This document shows, one piece after another, positions 31,063-40,314 of a stretch of DNA of 45,149 nt. Each line of letters starts with the position of its first letter. Positions within the stretch are counted from its first letter, which is position 1. The stretch covers positions 1 through 45,149 of the forward strand of contig CALMPF010000054.1 of NCBI GenBank assembly GCA_937871505.1, read 5' to 3'. The notes under the pieces were generated by a model. It saw nothing but the letters and a program-made list of their open reading frames with translations, was not told the DNA's origin and ran no database searches. This DNA is from an uncultured Planctomycetia bacterium. Lineage in GTDB: Bacteria > Planctomycetota > Phycisphaerae > Phycisphaerales > SM1A02. A program made the translations under genes and the position numbers.

Positions 31063-33833
31063 CTCTGGCCCGGGGGCTTCGGACTCCGGGTGCCGCTGTC
31101 TCCGGGCGCAGCATCGACCTGATCGCCGTCGACCTCGACGATGCGCTCGATCGGCGGCATGCAGGCGCGATCGGTGCAGGGCTGGAGCGTCACCCGGAAT
31201 CGCGGCGCCCGGTCGGCCTCGGTGCCGCGCAGGATCGCGCGAAGCCTCACGGTCCCGCGATGGACAAGCCTCTCCGGGTCGCTCTCGAGCGGCTCCGGGC
31301 GCGGAGTGCGCAGCTCGAGCGTCGGCGCCCCCCCGCGCCCGGAGGCGGCTCCGCGCGCGGGATCGGCGCGATCGTCGAGCAGCTCGCACCTGAGACCCGA
31401 CGCGACCATCGCCCCGTCCGGTCTTCGCTCGCCACCGCCCTCGACCGCACCGGCGTCGAGATGCCATCCCGGCGGAACCACGATGGTGATCTCGACCTCG
31501 CGCAGCCCGGCCTCGGCGTCGAAGGCGACGGTCCGCGCCGCGATCGACGGCGCCGGAAGCCCGACGATCGTCGCCATCGGCTGAGCGGCGTCGGAGCGCA
31601 GCAGCGTCGGATCGCGGGCGAGCAGGCGCCGCGCCGCGACCACGGAGAGCGCCGCCGCCGCAGGATGCTCCGCGAGCCTGCCGCTCCGCGCCCGCAGCCC
31701 CCGGGCTGCGAGCGCGATCAGGTCTGCGGCGGCCGCGGGATCGTCCCATTCGAGCGCCTCCGCGAGGTCCAGCAGCCCGACGAGCATCGCCCCGGTGCCG
31801 CTGGGGATGGCGCCATCCTCGATCGAGGCGGCGCGGACGAAGAGATCCCCCTGCTGATCGAGGGTGTCGAACCAGCCGCCGCGCGGATCGGCAAAGCGGC
31901 GCTCGGCGGCCTCGACGAGCGCTCGCGATTCGTCGATCCAGCGCCGATCCTGCGTGGCCCGGGCAAGGGCGACGAACGCGCGGAGGAGCAGCGCGTGGTC
32001 CTCGAGAAAGGCCGGAACGCGCGAGATCCCGGCGCGGCGGACTCGAAGCAGGCCCCCCTCCGAATCGCGCAGATGGGCGAGGATCGCCTCCGCCGCCCGC
32101 CGCGCCGCATCGACGAAGCGCTCCTCGCCGAGGGCGCGTCCGCCATCCGCGAGCCCGGCGATCATCAGCGCGTTCCACGCGACGATCGCCTTGTCGTCGG
32201 TCATCGGCTGCGGCCGCAGGCTCCGCGCCGCAAGGAGAATCGCATCGATCTCGCGGCGCAGCGGTGACTCCGCTGCGGCCGTCGCGGCCGACTCCGCCCC
32301 CTCGGGCACCTCGCGCGAGCGTCCGCCTCCGCTTCCGGGCCTCGCATCGAGCCGGAGCACCCACGCGGGCTCGGACTGGGGGTGATGCGGATCGCGGAAG
32401 TTCGCGGGCCGGTCGAGGCCGTAGAGCGCGATGGCGAACTCCGCAAGGTCCGGGCGGCCCGCCTCCTCGAAGGCGGCGCGCATGCTCCGGGGCGTCCAGA
32501 GAAAGCTGGCCCCCTCGCGAGCATCGACCTCGGCATCCTGAGCCGACGCGAAGAGCCCCTCGTCGGTCGTCATCTCGCGGAGCGCCCAGTCGAGCGTCCG
32601 GCGAAGCGTCTCGGCATGGAACGCATCCGGGCGCCGCTCGATGAGCGCCGCGTAGAAGGACGCGAGCTGCCCGTTGTCGTAGAGCATCTTCTCGAAGTGC
32701 GGGACCGTCCATGACCCGTCCACGCAGTAGCGATGGAATCCGCCGCCGACCTGGTCGAAGAGCCCGCCGCGGGCCATCGCATCCGCGGTGTGGACCAGCG
32801 CATCGCGGATGGTCGCATTCGACCATCCCGCGTCGACGAGGAGCGTCAGGTACGGCGGCTGCGGGAACTTGGGCCCGCCGCCGAAGCCCCCGTGGACCCG
32901 GTCGTGGAGCCGCATCAACGTCGCGATCGCGGCATCGATCACCGTGCCATCGAGCGTCCGCGCGGGCGCCCGTGCGGCGAGCTGCTCCCAGACGAGCTCC
33001 GCGAGCCGGTCGGCCTGCTCGACCACGTCGGCGCGGCGCGTGCCCCAGGCGTTCGCCAGCGCCTCGACCAGCTCCGTGAACGCGGGTCGCCCGTGAGCGG
33101 GGCGCGGGGGGTAGTAGGTGCCGACGAAGAAGGGCCGCAGCGTGTGCGGGTCGAGGAACGCGTTGAGCGGCCACCCTCCGCTCGCCCTTCCCTCGACGAG
33201 CTGGGTGAAGACCTGGCAGGCCGTCATGTAGAGGTCGTCGACGTCGGGCCGCTCTTCGCGGTCAACCTTGATCGCGACCACGCTCCGCTCGAGCAGCGCC
33301 GCGGTGGCGGCATCCTCGAAGCTCTCCCGCTCCATCACATGGCACCAGTAGCAGGTGCTGTAGCCGATGGAGAGAAAGATCGGAACGTCGCGCCGCCGCG
33401 CCTCGGCGAACGCCTCGTCGCCCCATGGAAACCACGCGACCGGATTGCCCGCGTGCTGAAGAAGGTACGGGCTGGTCTCGCGCGCGAGTCGGTTCATCGG
33501 GCGTTGCTCATGGCGGTCGGGGCGGGATTCGCGATCGGCGCCGGAGTCGGCGCCGGCGCGTGCGGTCGGATCGGATGGCGGTGCGCGATGGGAGGCCTGA
33601 TCATGGAGCTCCGAGACGGGAACGAGACCGAGCGGCGCGGCGCCGGCAGCGGGCGGAACCAGTGCGAACGCGAGAGCGCCTCCCAACCCTGAGGCCAGCC
33701 CAAAGACCAGCCCTGAGACCAACCCTGAGACCAACCCTGAGACCGGCCCCGCGACCCGAGCCAAGGCGCTCGCCGAGGGCGGCGCCGAGCCCATCCCGCG
33801 CGTCGGGCGCTCCGCGATCGCGGCACTCCTCAT
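31044..33833 (-). CDS. DUF255 thioredoxin-domain protein with DsbD-alpha-like C-terminus
   Basis: A 929-aa protein related to YyaL/spermatogenesis-associated protein 20. The N-terminal extension has a hydrophobic Gly/Leu/Val stretch ([19 protein letters not shown]) and AAGAAP, which would work as a signal or anchor. The DUF255 core starts at about residue 112 ([14 protein letters not shown]) with the thioredoxin site [19 protein letters not shown]. The six-hairpin glycosidase-like region follows ([51 protein letters not shown]). From about residue 780 the sequence resembles the DsbD N-terminal domain ([10 protein letters not shown] and [12 protein letters not shown] with a C-x4-C pair). The start at 33833 overlaps the stop of the upstream propeller gene (ATGA), supporting the long form. 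An extracytoplasmic redox role is inferred; a cytoplasmic start at NRLARET is the alternative. Confidence 0.85.
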   Translation of the reverse strand: MRSAAIAERPTRGMGSAPPSASALARVAGPVSGLVSGLVSGLVFGLASGLGGALAFALVPPAAGAAPLGLVPVSELHDQASHRAPPSDPTARAGADSGADRESRPDRHEQRPMNRLARETSPYLLQHAGNPVAWFPWGDEAFAEARRRDVPIFLSIGYSTCYWCHVMERESFEDAATAALLERSVVAIKVDREERPDVDDLYMTACQVFTQLVEGRASGGWPLNAFLDPHTLRPFFVGTYYPPRPAHGRPAFTELVEALANAWGTRRADVVEQADRLAELVWEQLAARAPARTLDGTVIDAAIATLMRLHDRVHGGFGGGPKFPQPPYLTLLVDAGWSNATIRDALVHTADAMARGGLFDQVGGGFHRYCVDGSWTVPHFEKMLYDNGQLASFYAALIERRPDAFHAETLRRTLDWALREMTTDEGLFASAQDAEVDAREGASFLWTPRSMRAAFEEAGRPDLAEFAIALYGLDRPANFRDPHHPQSEPAWVLRLDARPGSGGGRSREVPEGAESAATAAAESPLRREIDAILLAARSLRPQPMTDDKAIVAWNALMIAGLADGGRALGEERFVDAARRAAEAILAHLRDSEGGLLRVRRAGISRVPAFLEDHALLLRAFVALARATQDRRWIDESRALVEAAERRFADPRGGWFDTLDQQGDLFVRAASIEDGAIPSGTGAMLVGLLDLAEALEWDDPAAAADLIALAARGLRARSGRLAEHPAAAALSVVAARRLLARDPTLLRSDAAQPMATIVGLPAPSIAARTVAFDAEAGLREVEITIVVPPGWHLDAGAVEGGGERRPDGAMVASGLRCELLDDRADPARGAASGRGGAPTLELRTPRPEPLESDPERLVHRGTVRLRAILRGTEADRAPRFRVTLQPCTDRACMPPIERIVEVDGDQVDAAPGDSGTRSPKPPGQSPKPEA
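33689..33750. repeat. 12-bp minisatellite in the N-terminal hydrophobic region of the DUF255 gene
   Basis: Degenerate tandem copies of ctgagaccaacc encode the repeated SGLV units of the N-terminal hydrophobic stretch. A copy change would lengthen or shorten the putative signal or anchor segment by four residues. Confidence 0.8.
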
Positions 33834-35506
33834 CGATCGGTCGATCCTGTCCGGTGCGCGATCCGCTCGACGGCGCCGGACGCAGCGCGCTCGGCGACGA
33901 AGCGGCGCTCCTCGAGGTCGTAGACGGAGATCCGTCGATCGCCTCCCGTGCCGTGAAAGACGACGACGAACCGCTCCGCGTCGGCGTCGCCGGGGGCGAT
34001 GGCCCAGCAGTCTCCGGGCGTCGCGACGAGCTCGAGCGTCGGCGCCGCCGGATCATCGAGCCCGAGAATCGCCAGCTCGGGCCGCGGGACGCCGATCTTC
34101 TCGATCTCCGAGGCGCCGCGGACCTTGAGCTTCCCCGGGCTGGCCGCGATCACGCGGGATCCGCCCCGAAACGACGTCGGCGTGTCGAGGCCATGCGGCG
34201 CGGCGAAACGGGCGACGACACGCTTCGAGGCGGGCTCGACGATCGTGCCGCCCCCGGGCGCTCCGGCGTTGAAGACCACCAGGAGCTCGCGATCGCCGCG
34301 CTCGACGCGGCAGACGCGATCCGGGAAGGCGCTCCCGTAGGCCTCGTCGACCGCCGCGGAGAGCAGCACGATCCCATCGGCGCGACCCGCCTCGATCGCG
34401 GCGCGATCGACGATCGCAACCGCGCCGTAGAGATCGCACGTGATCGCGATGGCGCCGGAACGCCCCGAGGGCACGATGACCTCGGGACCGGGGCCCTGCT
34501 CGCGCATGTCCGACGGATGGTGGTGCTCGGGCATGCTGCGCGGCAGGTGCAGGTCGGCGACGAGCTCGAGCTCCGGCAGGCGGAAGAGCGCCACGCGGTT
34601 GCCGCGGCTGCGCCCGCGGGCGTCGTCCTTCTGGAAGGAGACCAGCGCAAGCGCGCCGTCATCGAGGAAGGCGAACCCCTCCGGGCGGCGCCCGGGCGGG
34701 TCCATCGCGCTGCGGGCGTCGATCCGCGCGACGAGGCCGCGGGACTCGAGGTCGATTGCGGCGATGCTCCCCGTGCGGGATCCGACGAGCGCGATCTTCC
34801 CCGCGGCGGCGAGGGAGTTGGGCTCGCCGTCGAGCGTGAGACCGACGGGCTCGAAGGCGGGCGGCTCCTCGACCGAGAGCACGAGGACGTTCGGCCCCTG
34901 CGCGCGGGCGACCGTGACCACCGCGACCCGCCCCGAGGCATCGACCGCGATCCGCTCGACCAACGCCAGCGCCGGGCCCTCGACGAGCACGCGGTGGGAG
35001 AGGATGGTTCCGTCCTGATCGTCGACGACCACTTCGGAGATCCCCCCGATGGCGCGGCCGTGCGACGCGCTGCGCGCGGCACGCGCAGGAAGGCCCTCCC
35101 CCGCGTCGGCCGGACCGCCGTCGGTCCCTCCCCGCGCTTCGCCCCCGTCATTCCCGCGGAGCGCAGCGCTCCCGCGGGCAACCGCTTCGCCGGAGGTCGA
35201 ACCAGACTCGGGTCCAGACCCCGAGCCAGAACCCGGTCCAGACCCCGACCCAGAACCCGATCCAGAACCCGATCCAAGCGCTGAACCGGAAGCTGCTTCA
35301 GCGGCTGCTCCAGAGGCTGATCCCGACTCGCGTGCACTCGCCGATCCGGTCGCTCCGGAGTCGCTCCTCGCACCCGCTTCGTCGGAAGCGCCCTGCGTCG
35401 ACCGCCAGGTGTAGAGGACGCTGCCTCCTTCGAGCGCGGTCGCCGGGGCCAGCGTGAGCCACGCGACGACGAGGCAGAACGTGCTCAGGCGGCGCAGCGC
35501 GAGCAC
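33830..35506 (-). CDS. Secreted beta-propeller-like protein
   Basis: Exported protein with a repetitive beta-strand body. The GTG at 35506 is preferred because it gives a compact signal peptide ([20 protein letters not shown] then PATA); the frame remains open to an ATG at 35683 but the extra 59 residues are Arg-rich. After the signal comes a Ser/Gly-rich linker with Gly-Ser repeats, then blade-like segments such as [42 protein letters not shown] and [14 protein letters not shown], as in WD40/YncE-like or choice-of-surface propellers. No catalytic motif is recognised. The 3' end overlaps the DUF255 start (ATGA), so the two are probably translated from one message and may act together. Binding partner unknown. 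Confidence 0.75.
   Translation of the reverse strand: MLALRRLSTFCLVVAWLTLAPATALEGGSVLYTWRSTQGASDEAGARSDSGATGSASARESGSASGAAAEAASGSALGSGSGSGSGSGSGPGSGSGSGPESGSTSGEAVARGSAALRGNDGGEARGGTDGGPADAGEGLPARAARSASHGRAIGGISEVVVDDQDGTILSHRVLVEGPALALVERIAVDASGRVAVVTVARAQGPNVLVLSVEEPPAFEPVGLTLDGEPNSLAAAGKIALVGSRTGSIAAIDLESRGLVARIDARSAMDPPGRRPEGFAFLDDGALALVSFQKDDARGRSRGNRVALFRLPELELVADLHLPRSMPEHHHPSDMREQGPGPEVIVPSGRSGAIAITCDLYGAVAIVDRAAIEAGRADGIVLLSAAVDEAYGSAFPDRVCRVERGDRELLVVFNAGAPGGGTIVEPASKRVVARFAAPHGLDTPTSFRGGSRVIAASPGKLKVRGASEIEKIGVPRPELAILGLDDPAAPTLELVATPGDCWAIAPGDADAERFVVVFHGTGGDRRISVYDLEERRFVAERAASGAVERIAHRTGSTDR
35205..35290. repeat. Short tandem repeat encoding Gly-Ser/Pro-Gly linker
   Basis: Degenerate 6-, 12- and 18-bp units (ccagaccccgacccagaacc-type) encode a Gly-Ser-rich linker in the propeller protein just after its signal peptide. 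The unit sizes are multiples of six, so changes would keep the frame. Confidence 0.75.
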
Positions 35507-36334
35507 CGCAGCGACGGCTTCCGGCCGCGCCGCACATCCCCGGTGCCCGGCCGTGACCGGCCGAGGCCGGCTCGACGTCGACCCGGAGCGACGGAGCGCG
35601 GCGAACAGAGCCGATGCGACGAAGCGGCGGAGCGCGGCGAACGGGCGCTGGCCGCAGCCTGAAAGGGAGCGCGACGGGATCATCGACCGAGGGTACGAGG
35701 GTTGCGGAGCGCCGCGCTCTGCGCTCCAGTCGCTGAGCGAGCGCCGTTGCGGAAGTCCGCGACGCCCGCCTCGACTTCGCCCGTCGCTTCAACGAACACT
35801 CGATCCTCCGGCGCCATCGACACCTCACCCCGTCCCAGGTCCGCCGGCGATTCCTCGAACAGGAAGAACCGGTCGCCTGAATACCACTCGCATCTTGTCG
35901 AAAGAGCCGGATCCGTTACACGCCTTCACCAGCTCTCGATTCGAACACGCGCGTCGGAAGCGCCGCGGCGACGGGCGGTGGCGGGCTTCACTCCGCCGGC
36001 TTCTTGCTCTCCTTGCCTGTCACGCCGCTCTCGGCCTTTGGTCGCTTCTGCTCCGGTCCATTCTGCTTCGGTCCCTCCTTCTCAGCGTCACCCGCCGTTC
36101 GTGGTCGCCCGGGCGGCGGTGCGCGCACGCGCCGACCGAGCTTCGTTTCGAGCGTCAACAGCATCGAGTCGGTCGCCAGCGGCCGCCCGGCCGCGTCGCG
36201 CTACGAGGAATGGTGGGCGCCCCGATTCTCCGCGAGGCGCCGTGCGGCAGCGTCCGATCCGCCTCCTCGATCTCGGCACCCGACTACGGGACTGCCGGAT
36301 CACGAGAGCAAGATCTTGGTACTCTGACTCATCA
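35507..36334. other. Divergent region between the propeller gene and the cas operon
   Basis: About 0.83 kb separates the minus-strand propeller start from the plus-strand cas3 start. The left part continues the open propeller frame to 35683. The middle holds a possible transposase remnant (35737-35880). The right part has no recognisable gene, although the cas3 frame itself is open from 35702 with Arg/Ser-rich sequence. A promoter for the cas operon must lie here, but I cannot name its hexamers. Confidence 0.5.
35737..35880 (+). pseudogene. Possible C-terminal remnant of an IS3-type transposase
   Basis: A 47-codon fragment without a start codon, bounded by stops at 35734-35736 and 35878-35880, reads as protein-like sequence ending in RRFNEHSILRRHRHLTPSQV and RRRFLEQEEPVA. 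The FN and TP residues are spaced as in the YN...TP end of IS3-family integrase-type transposases, but the intervening Arg-Pro-His is not conserved. No inverted repeats or other transposase segment were found. The opposite strand is also open here, so this may be chance. Confidence 0.25.
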
Positions 36335-39300
36335 GTGGTCCTCACCGTCGCCACACAGCCGTTCGTCGACCGATTCCGGGCGCTGACCGGTGGGCTCGAT
36401 CCTTTCGACTGGCAGACGAGGCTTTGGCAACTCCTCATGAAGGGTAATGTCCCTTGCGAGTGCGGGCTTCCGACCGGATTGGGGAAGACCGCGGTCATCC
36501 CGATCTGGCTGATTGCCGCAGCGAGCGGCGCGCGCTTGCCCCGACGGCTGATCTACGTCGTCAATCGCCGGACGGTGGTCGATCAGGCGACGGATGTCGC
36601 CACGCAGATTCTCGCTCGTCTTCACCGATCAGCGGAGCGAGACAAGTTGCCATGGGCGAACGCGTCGGTGTTCCAGGGTGGGGAACGCCACCGCGAGCGG
36701 ACCATCGCCGAAGAACACGCTCCCGCGCTCTCGACCATGTGCAAGGCGCTCGCGACGCTCGCGGGTGACCACGATCGGCCGCCCCTTGCCGTCAGCACGC
36801 TTCGCGGCGAACTGGCTGACAACGGCGAGTGGAGACAGAGTCCGGCACGCCTGGCGATCGTGGTCGGCACCGTCGACATGATTGGAAGCAAGCTGCTCTT
36901 CTCCGGCTATGGCGACGGGCGATACGCTCGGGCGCACCACGCGGGCCTCGTTGGTCAGGACGCGCTGGTCGTGCATGACGAAGCACACTTGGAGCCGGCG
37001 TTTGACGCGCTGTTGGCGAGCATTCAAGCTGAGCAGGGTCGAGCGAGCGACACGCGAGTGATCCAGGTCATGCGTCTCTCCGCCACTGCTCGTCCGGTTC
37101 GATCGAGCGACACGTCTCGCGCAACCGCGCAGGCCCCGACATCCCTCGCGGCCAATGGCGGGCCAACGAACGCTTTCAGCCTGACACCCGCTGAAATGCT
37201 CGACCCGATTGTGAGGGATCGGCTCGACGCGAAGAAGCACCTGCTCCTCGACATCGCAGGCGAGGACAAGTTGTGCGCCACGATCGTCACGCACGCGAAG
37301 CGGCTCGGAGCGCAGCCGGGGCGGATCCTGATCTATGTCCGCTCGCCCAAGACGGCGTCAACGGTGGCCGCCCTCCTGTCAAAGGCGCTTGGAGCGGGAG
37401 GCACCGCGCGAGTGGCGCTGCTCACGGGGACGATTCGGGGTCATGAACGCGATGCGCTGGCGAAAGGCCCGATCCTCTCGGCCTTCCGGCCCGATCCTTC
37501 GAGATCGGCCCCCGAAGCCTCCCTGTTCCTCGTCTCTACCTCGGCCGGCGAAGTTGGCGCGGACTGGGACGCCGACCACCTCGTGTGCGATCTCACCACG
37601 CTCGACAGCATGGCCCAGCGGTTCGGGCGGGTGAACCGACGGGGTGGGGAGTCGCGGCAGGCTCAGATCGTCGTCGTCATGACTGGGACCGGCGCGAAAG
37701 CTACCAGTCTTCCGGCTGCCGCTGACGACGCCCGCACCGTCGCTGGCGTTGAGGATGCCGAGCCGCCGAAGCGGAGGAGGGGCGCCGCCGATGGCTACGA
37801 GGAGGCTCGCCGCAAGACCGGGCAGATCCTGTGTCGGGTCATGGGCTCCGGCGCTGACGTGTCGCCCGCAGGGCTCGGAAGAATCATCGCTGGCCTCTCC
37901 GAAGCCGAGCGGAAGGCCGCCTTTTCGCCGGTGCCGAAGATCCTCTCACCCACTGACATCCTGTTCGATCACTGGTCGATGACGTCGGTCGGCTGGACGA
38001 GGGGCCCTGAAGGGCGCTGGCGTGATGCACTGCCTGGCCGTCCGGCCGTGGAGCCCTATCTTCACGGCGTTGCGGAGTGGGAGTCGCCGGAGACGCACAT
38101 CGCCTGGCGGTCGGACCTCCGACTGCTGGCGACCGCGGGCGGGAAAGACGAGGCAGGCGAGGATCTCCCGAGCTCCCAAGACGACCTCAAGGGCGTCTTC
38201 GACGCGTTCCCCCTCCGGACGGCGGAGCAGTTGCGCGATCGGACGGATCGCGTTCAAAGGGCGCTGGCGGTGCTCGCTAGACGATTGCGGAAGGAGCCCC
38301 GCACCGTGGAAGGACCGGTGCCCAGGCCCGATTCGACTGAGCCTGAACGGGACCCGAAGGGCCTCGGCGCGGCCGACATCGATCACGCTCCCGATCTCGG
38401 ACGGGCGATGCCCGCGACACTCGCGGCCGATCCGTGGGTCGTGGTGATCCGAGGTTCGGCGGTGCGCTGGGTCAGGTTGTCCGAACTTGCACCCGAGTCC
38501 ACACGGGACAGAGAGGAGGCGGTGCGGTTGCTGGCCTTCGCCACCGTTGTCCTGCCGGTCGAGGCGGGCGGGCTCCGCGAGGACGGATTGCTCGACGGAG
38601 CGGCTCCGGCACCCGAGAACGATCGCGACCTCGACATCGCCGAAGAGTCGATCAGGGGCACCAGCGATCGCCAGCGGGTGGTTGTGCACTCGGACGGCCG
38701 GGAGTTCCTCCTGCGAGACCTGCCGGCTGGAGGAGCAGGGGCCTTCGTGACACGCCACTTCGTCTCCCTCGCTGGCTCCGGCGACACTGGTGCAGACACG
38801 ATGCGGATCGAGTACCGCGTCGCACGGGGCGCGCAGGGCGAGCTCGGCGAACGGATCGGGCTCACGGCTCACAACGACGCGGTGCGCGAGGCGGCGACAC
38901 GAATCGCGCTGGCGACAGGGCTCGAGGCCGAGGAGGCCTCGGCCCTTCAGCTTGCGGCGAATTGGCATGATTCGGGCAAGGCGCGAACTGGCTGGCAGCG
39001 ATATGCCATGAACGACCCGCACCGCGAGATTCCCGGCGGGCCGATCGCCAAGAGCGATCGCTACCAGCATCCAAGATCGCTCGCGGGGTACCGCCATGAG
39101 CTGGGGTCGCTTCACGACGCGGGGGACGACAGCGCCATGAAGTCTCTCGACCCCGACATGCGCGACTTGGTCCTGCACCTGATCGCCGCGCATCATGGAT
39201 GGGGCCGTCCGCACTTCGAGAGTCGGCACTTCGATCGCGGAGACCCGTCACCGGGAAGGCCCCGAACCACCGCCGACAACGAGAGGCTGGCCGTGGAGGT

Positions 39301-39496
39301 CATGCAGCGCTTCGGTCGGCTCCAGCACCGCTACGGCCGCTGGGGACTGGCATGGCTGGAGTCCATCCTCCGCTGCGCGGACGCGGAGGCGTCGACTCCT
39401 CGCGCGCGAGTCTCACCCATGACGAACCCGACGGATCGCCGCCGGGCAGAGGCATTCAGCCAGTCGCGTGCGGTGGGCGAAGGAGGCGCGACGTGA
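36335..39496 (+). CDS. cas3: Cas3 helicase-nuclease of type I-G (I-U), helicase-HD order
   Basis: The effector nuclease of the CRISPR system, recruited by Cascade to unwind and degrade target DNA. The helicase comes first: Walker A GLPTGLGKT (residues 44-52), DEAH at 215-218 (VHDEAHLEPA), motif III LSATARP and motif VI QRFGRVNRRGG (from 428). The HD nuclease is C-terminal: AHNDAV, NWHDSGK (HD at 878-879), YRHELGSL, AAHHGWGRPHF and RCADAEAS supply the metal ligands. This reversed order is typical of type I-G Cas3. The GTG at 36335 lies just before the first family-like segment (ATQPFVDRFRALTG); the ORF upstream to 35702 is not protein-like. The length is 1053 aa. It overlaps csb3 by four bases. 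Codon use looks less extreme in GC than in the chromosomal genes, which fits transfer. Confidence 0.93.
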   Translation: MVLTVATQPFVDRFRALTGGLDPFDWQTRLWQLLMKGNVPCECGLPTGLGKTAVIPIWLIAAASGARLPRRLIYVVNRRTVVDQATDVATQILARLHRSAERDKLPWANASVFQGGERHRERTIAEEHAPALSTMCKALATLAGDHDRPPLAVSTLRGELADNGEWRQSPARLAIVVGTVDMIGSKLLFSGYGDGRYARAHHAGLVGQDALVVHDEAHLEPAFDALLASIQAEQGRASDTRVIQVMRLSATARPVRSSDTSRATAQAPTSLAANGGPTNAFSLTPAEMLDPIVRDRLDAKKHLLLDIAGEDKLCATIVTHAKRLGAQPGRILIYVRSPKTASTVAALLSKALGAGGTARVALLTGTIRGHERDALAKGPILSAFRPDPSRSAPEASLFLVSTSAGEVGADWDADHLVCDLTTLDSMAQRFGRVNRRGGESRQAQIVVVMTGTGAKATSLPAAADDARTVAGVEDAEPPKRRRGAADGYEEARRKTGQILCRVMGSGADVSPAGLGRIIAGLSEAERKAAFSPVPKILSPTDILFDHWSMTSVGWTRGPEGRWRDALPGRPAVEPYLHGVAEWESPETHIAWRSDLRLLATAGGKDEAGEDLPSSQDDLKGVFDAFPLRTAEQLRDRTDRVQRALAVLARRLRKEPRTVEGPVPRPDSTEPERDPKGLGAADIDHAPDLGRAMPATLAADPWVVVIRGSAVRWVRLSELAPESTRDREEAVRLLAFATVVLPVEAGGLREDGLLDGAAPAPENDRDLDIAEESIRGTSDRQRVVVHSDGREFLLRDLPAGGAGAFVTRHFVSLAGSGDTGADTMRIEYRVARGAQGELGERIGLTAHNDAVREAATRIALATGLEAEEASALQLAANWHDSGKARTGWQRYAMNDPHREIPGGPIAKSDRYQHPRSLAGYRHELGSLHDAGDDSAMKSLDPDMRDLVLHLIAAHHGWGRPHFESRHFDRGDPSPGRPRTTADNERLAVEVMQRFGRLQHRYGRWGLAWLESILRCADAEASTPRARVSPMTNPTDRRRAEAFSQSRAVGEGGAT
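39481..39486 (+). promoter_or_regulatory. Strong Shine-Dalgarno sequence for csb3
   Basis: A full AGGAGG lies 6 bp before the GTG at 39493 and inside the end of cas3. It decides the start of csb3 and shows that the gene is translated by reinitiation or coupling at the GTGA overlap. Most other genes here lack such a site. Confidence 0.85.
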
Positions 39497-40314
39497 GCCA
39501 GACCATCCGCATCCCCGTGAATCTGACCAACCCTGGGCAGTTTTTCGCGTGCTGCGGATTGCTCGAGCTAGCGGCGAGGCTGTGGCCTGGATCAGTCGCA
39601 GCCTTCGACCCTGGCGGGTTCATGATCGAGGCACCGGATCGCACCGCCGCCCTGGATGCGCTCTTGAGGGCGTTCCTGCAGGCCAAGCTCGAGATCGGAG
39701 ATGAGACCCACGATGACGCGGAGGATGACTCGAGCGACGAGGGCGGACTCGCGAGCCCGATGTGGCTCGGCCCGCCGTTCAACCTCACGCTCGATTGGTG
39801 GACGGAGAAGACGCTCAAGCCCTGGGCGGGATCGATGAACGCTGGTTTGATCTTCAGGGCGATGCGCGAGGCGATCGATGTCAGTAGCCTCGACCCGCTC
39901 AACGACCGTCGCGTCGTCCGCGACCCGATCGACCCCGCTTCGCCTCGGCGGAAGCCTGAAAAGCGAGAGCCGTTCTATTTCGACTCGCTTCGTGGCGGGA
40001 ACGCGAAGTCGCTCGACATCGGCTTCGCACCAGACGCGTTCAGCATGACCTCCGCAGCGTGCCCGGCGGTCGAGTCCTTGTCCTTGGTCGGTCTCCAGCG
40101 ATTCCGTCCGATGCCCGCCGGTCTGCCGCGCGTGTTCGTCTACCGGGCGTGGAATGTCGCCCTGCCACCATCCACCGCCGCGGCTGCCGCGTGCGGAGTC
40201 CTCGCCGCTGCCAAGGGCGAACAGTTTCGCTTTCAGAATGCGTTCCGCACAGATCAGCGCAAGCACAAGGGATTCCTCCCCGCTACTCGAGTGACCGAAG
40301 GAGACACGCCATGA
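39493..40314 (+). CDS. csb3: Csb3-like type I-G CRISPR-associated protein
   Basis: A 273-aa protein encoded between cas3 and csb1. It opens with IRIPVNLTNPGQFFACCGLLELA, which I associate with the Csb3 family of type I-U/I-G systems, though I cannot search it. An acidic run (about residues 70-84, DETHDDAEDDSSDEGG) separates the N-terminal part from FNLTLDWWTEKTLKPWAG and PFYFDSLRGGNAKSLDIGF. No nuclease motif is visible. In the usual I-G locus a large Csx17/Cas8 protein sits here; this one is about a third of that size and is the only candidate for its role. The GTG start with AGGAGG and the GTGA overlap with cas3 fix the 5' end; its ATGA overlap with csb1 fixes the 3' end. It may instead be a Cas3-associated extension protein. 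Confidence 0.7.
   Translation: MSQTIRIPVNLTNPGQFFACCGLLELAARLWPGSVAAFDPGGFMIEAPDRTAALDALLRAFLQAKLEIGDETHDDAEDDSSDEGGLASPMWLGPPFNLTLDWWTEKTLKPWAGSMNAGLIFRAMREAIDVSSLDPLNDRRVVRDPIDPASPRRKPEKREPFYFDSLRGGNAKSLDIGFAPDAFSMTSAACPAVESLSLVGLQRFRPMPAGLPRVFVYRAWNVALPPSTAAAAACGVLAAAKGEQFRFQNAFRTDQRKHKGFLPATRVTEGDTP

Noticed and set aside
29801..31393. A plus-strand frame covering the pgsA region, including [13 protein letters not shown] repeats
   Set aside because: It is an out-of-frame reading of pgsA and of the 14-bp minisatellite.
35702..36334. Extended N-terminus of Cas3 from the ATG at 35702
   Set aside because: The 211 extra residues are Ser/Arg/Pro-rich and unlike Cas3. The GTG at 36335 adjoins the start of recognisable family sequence.
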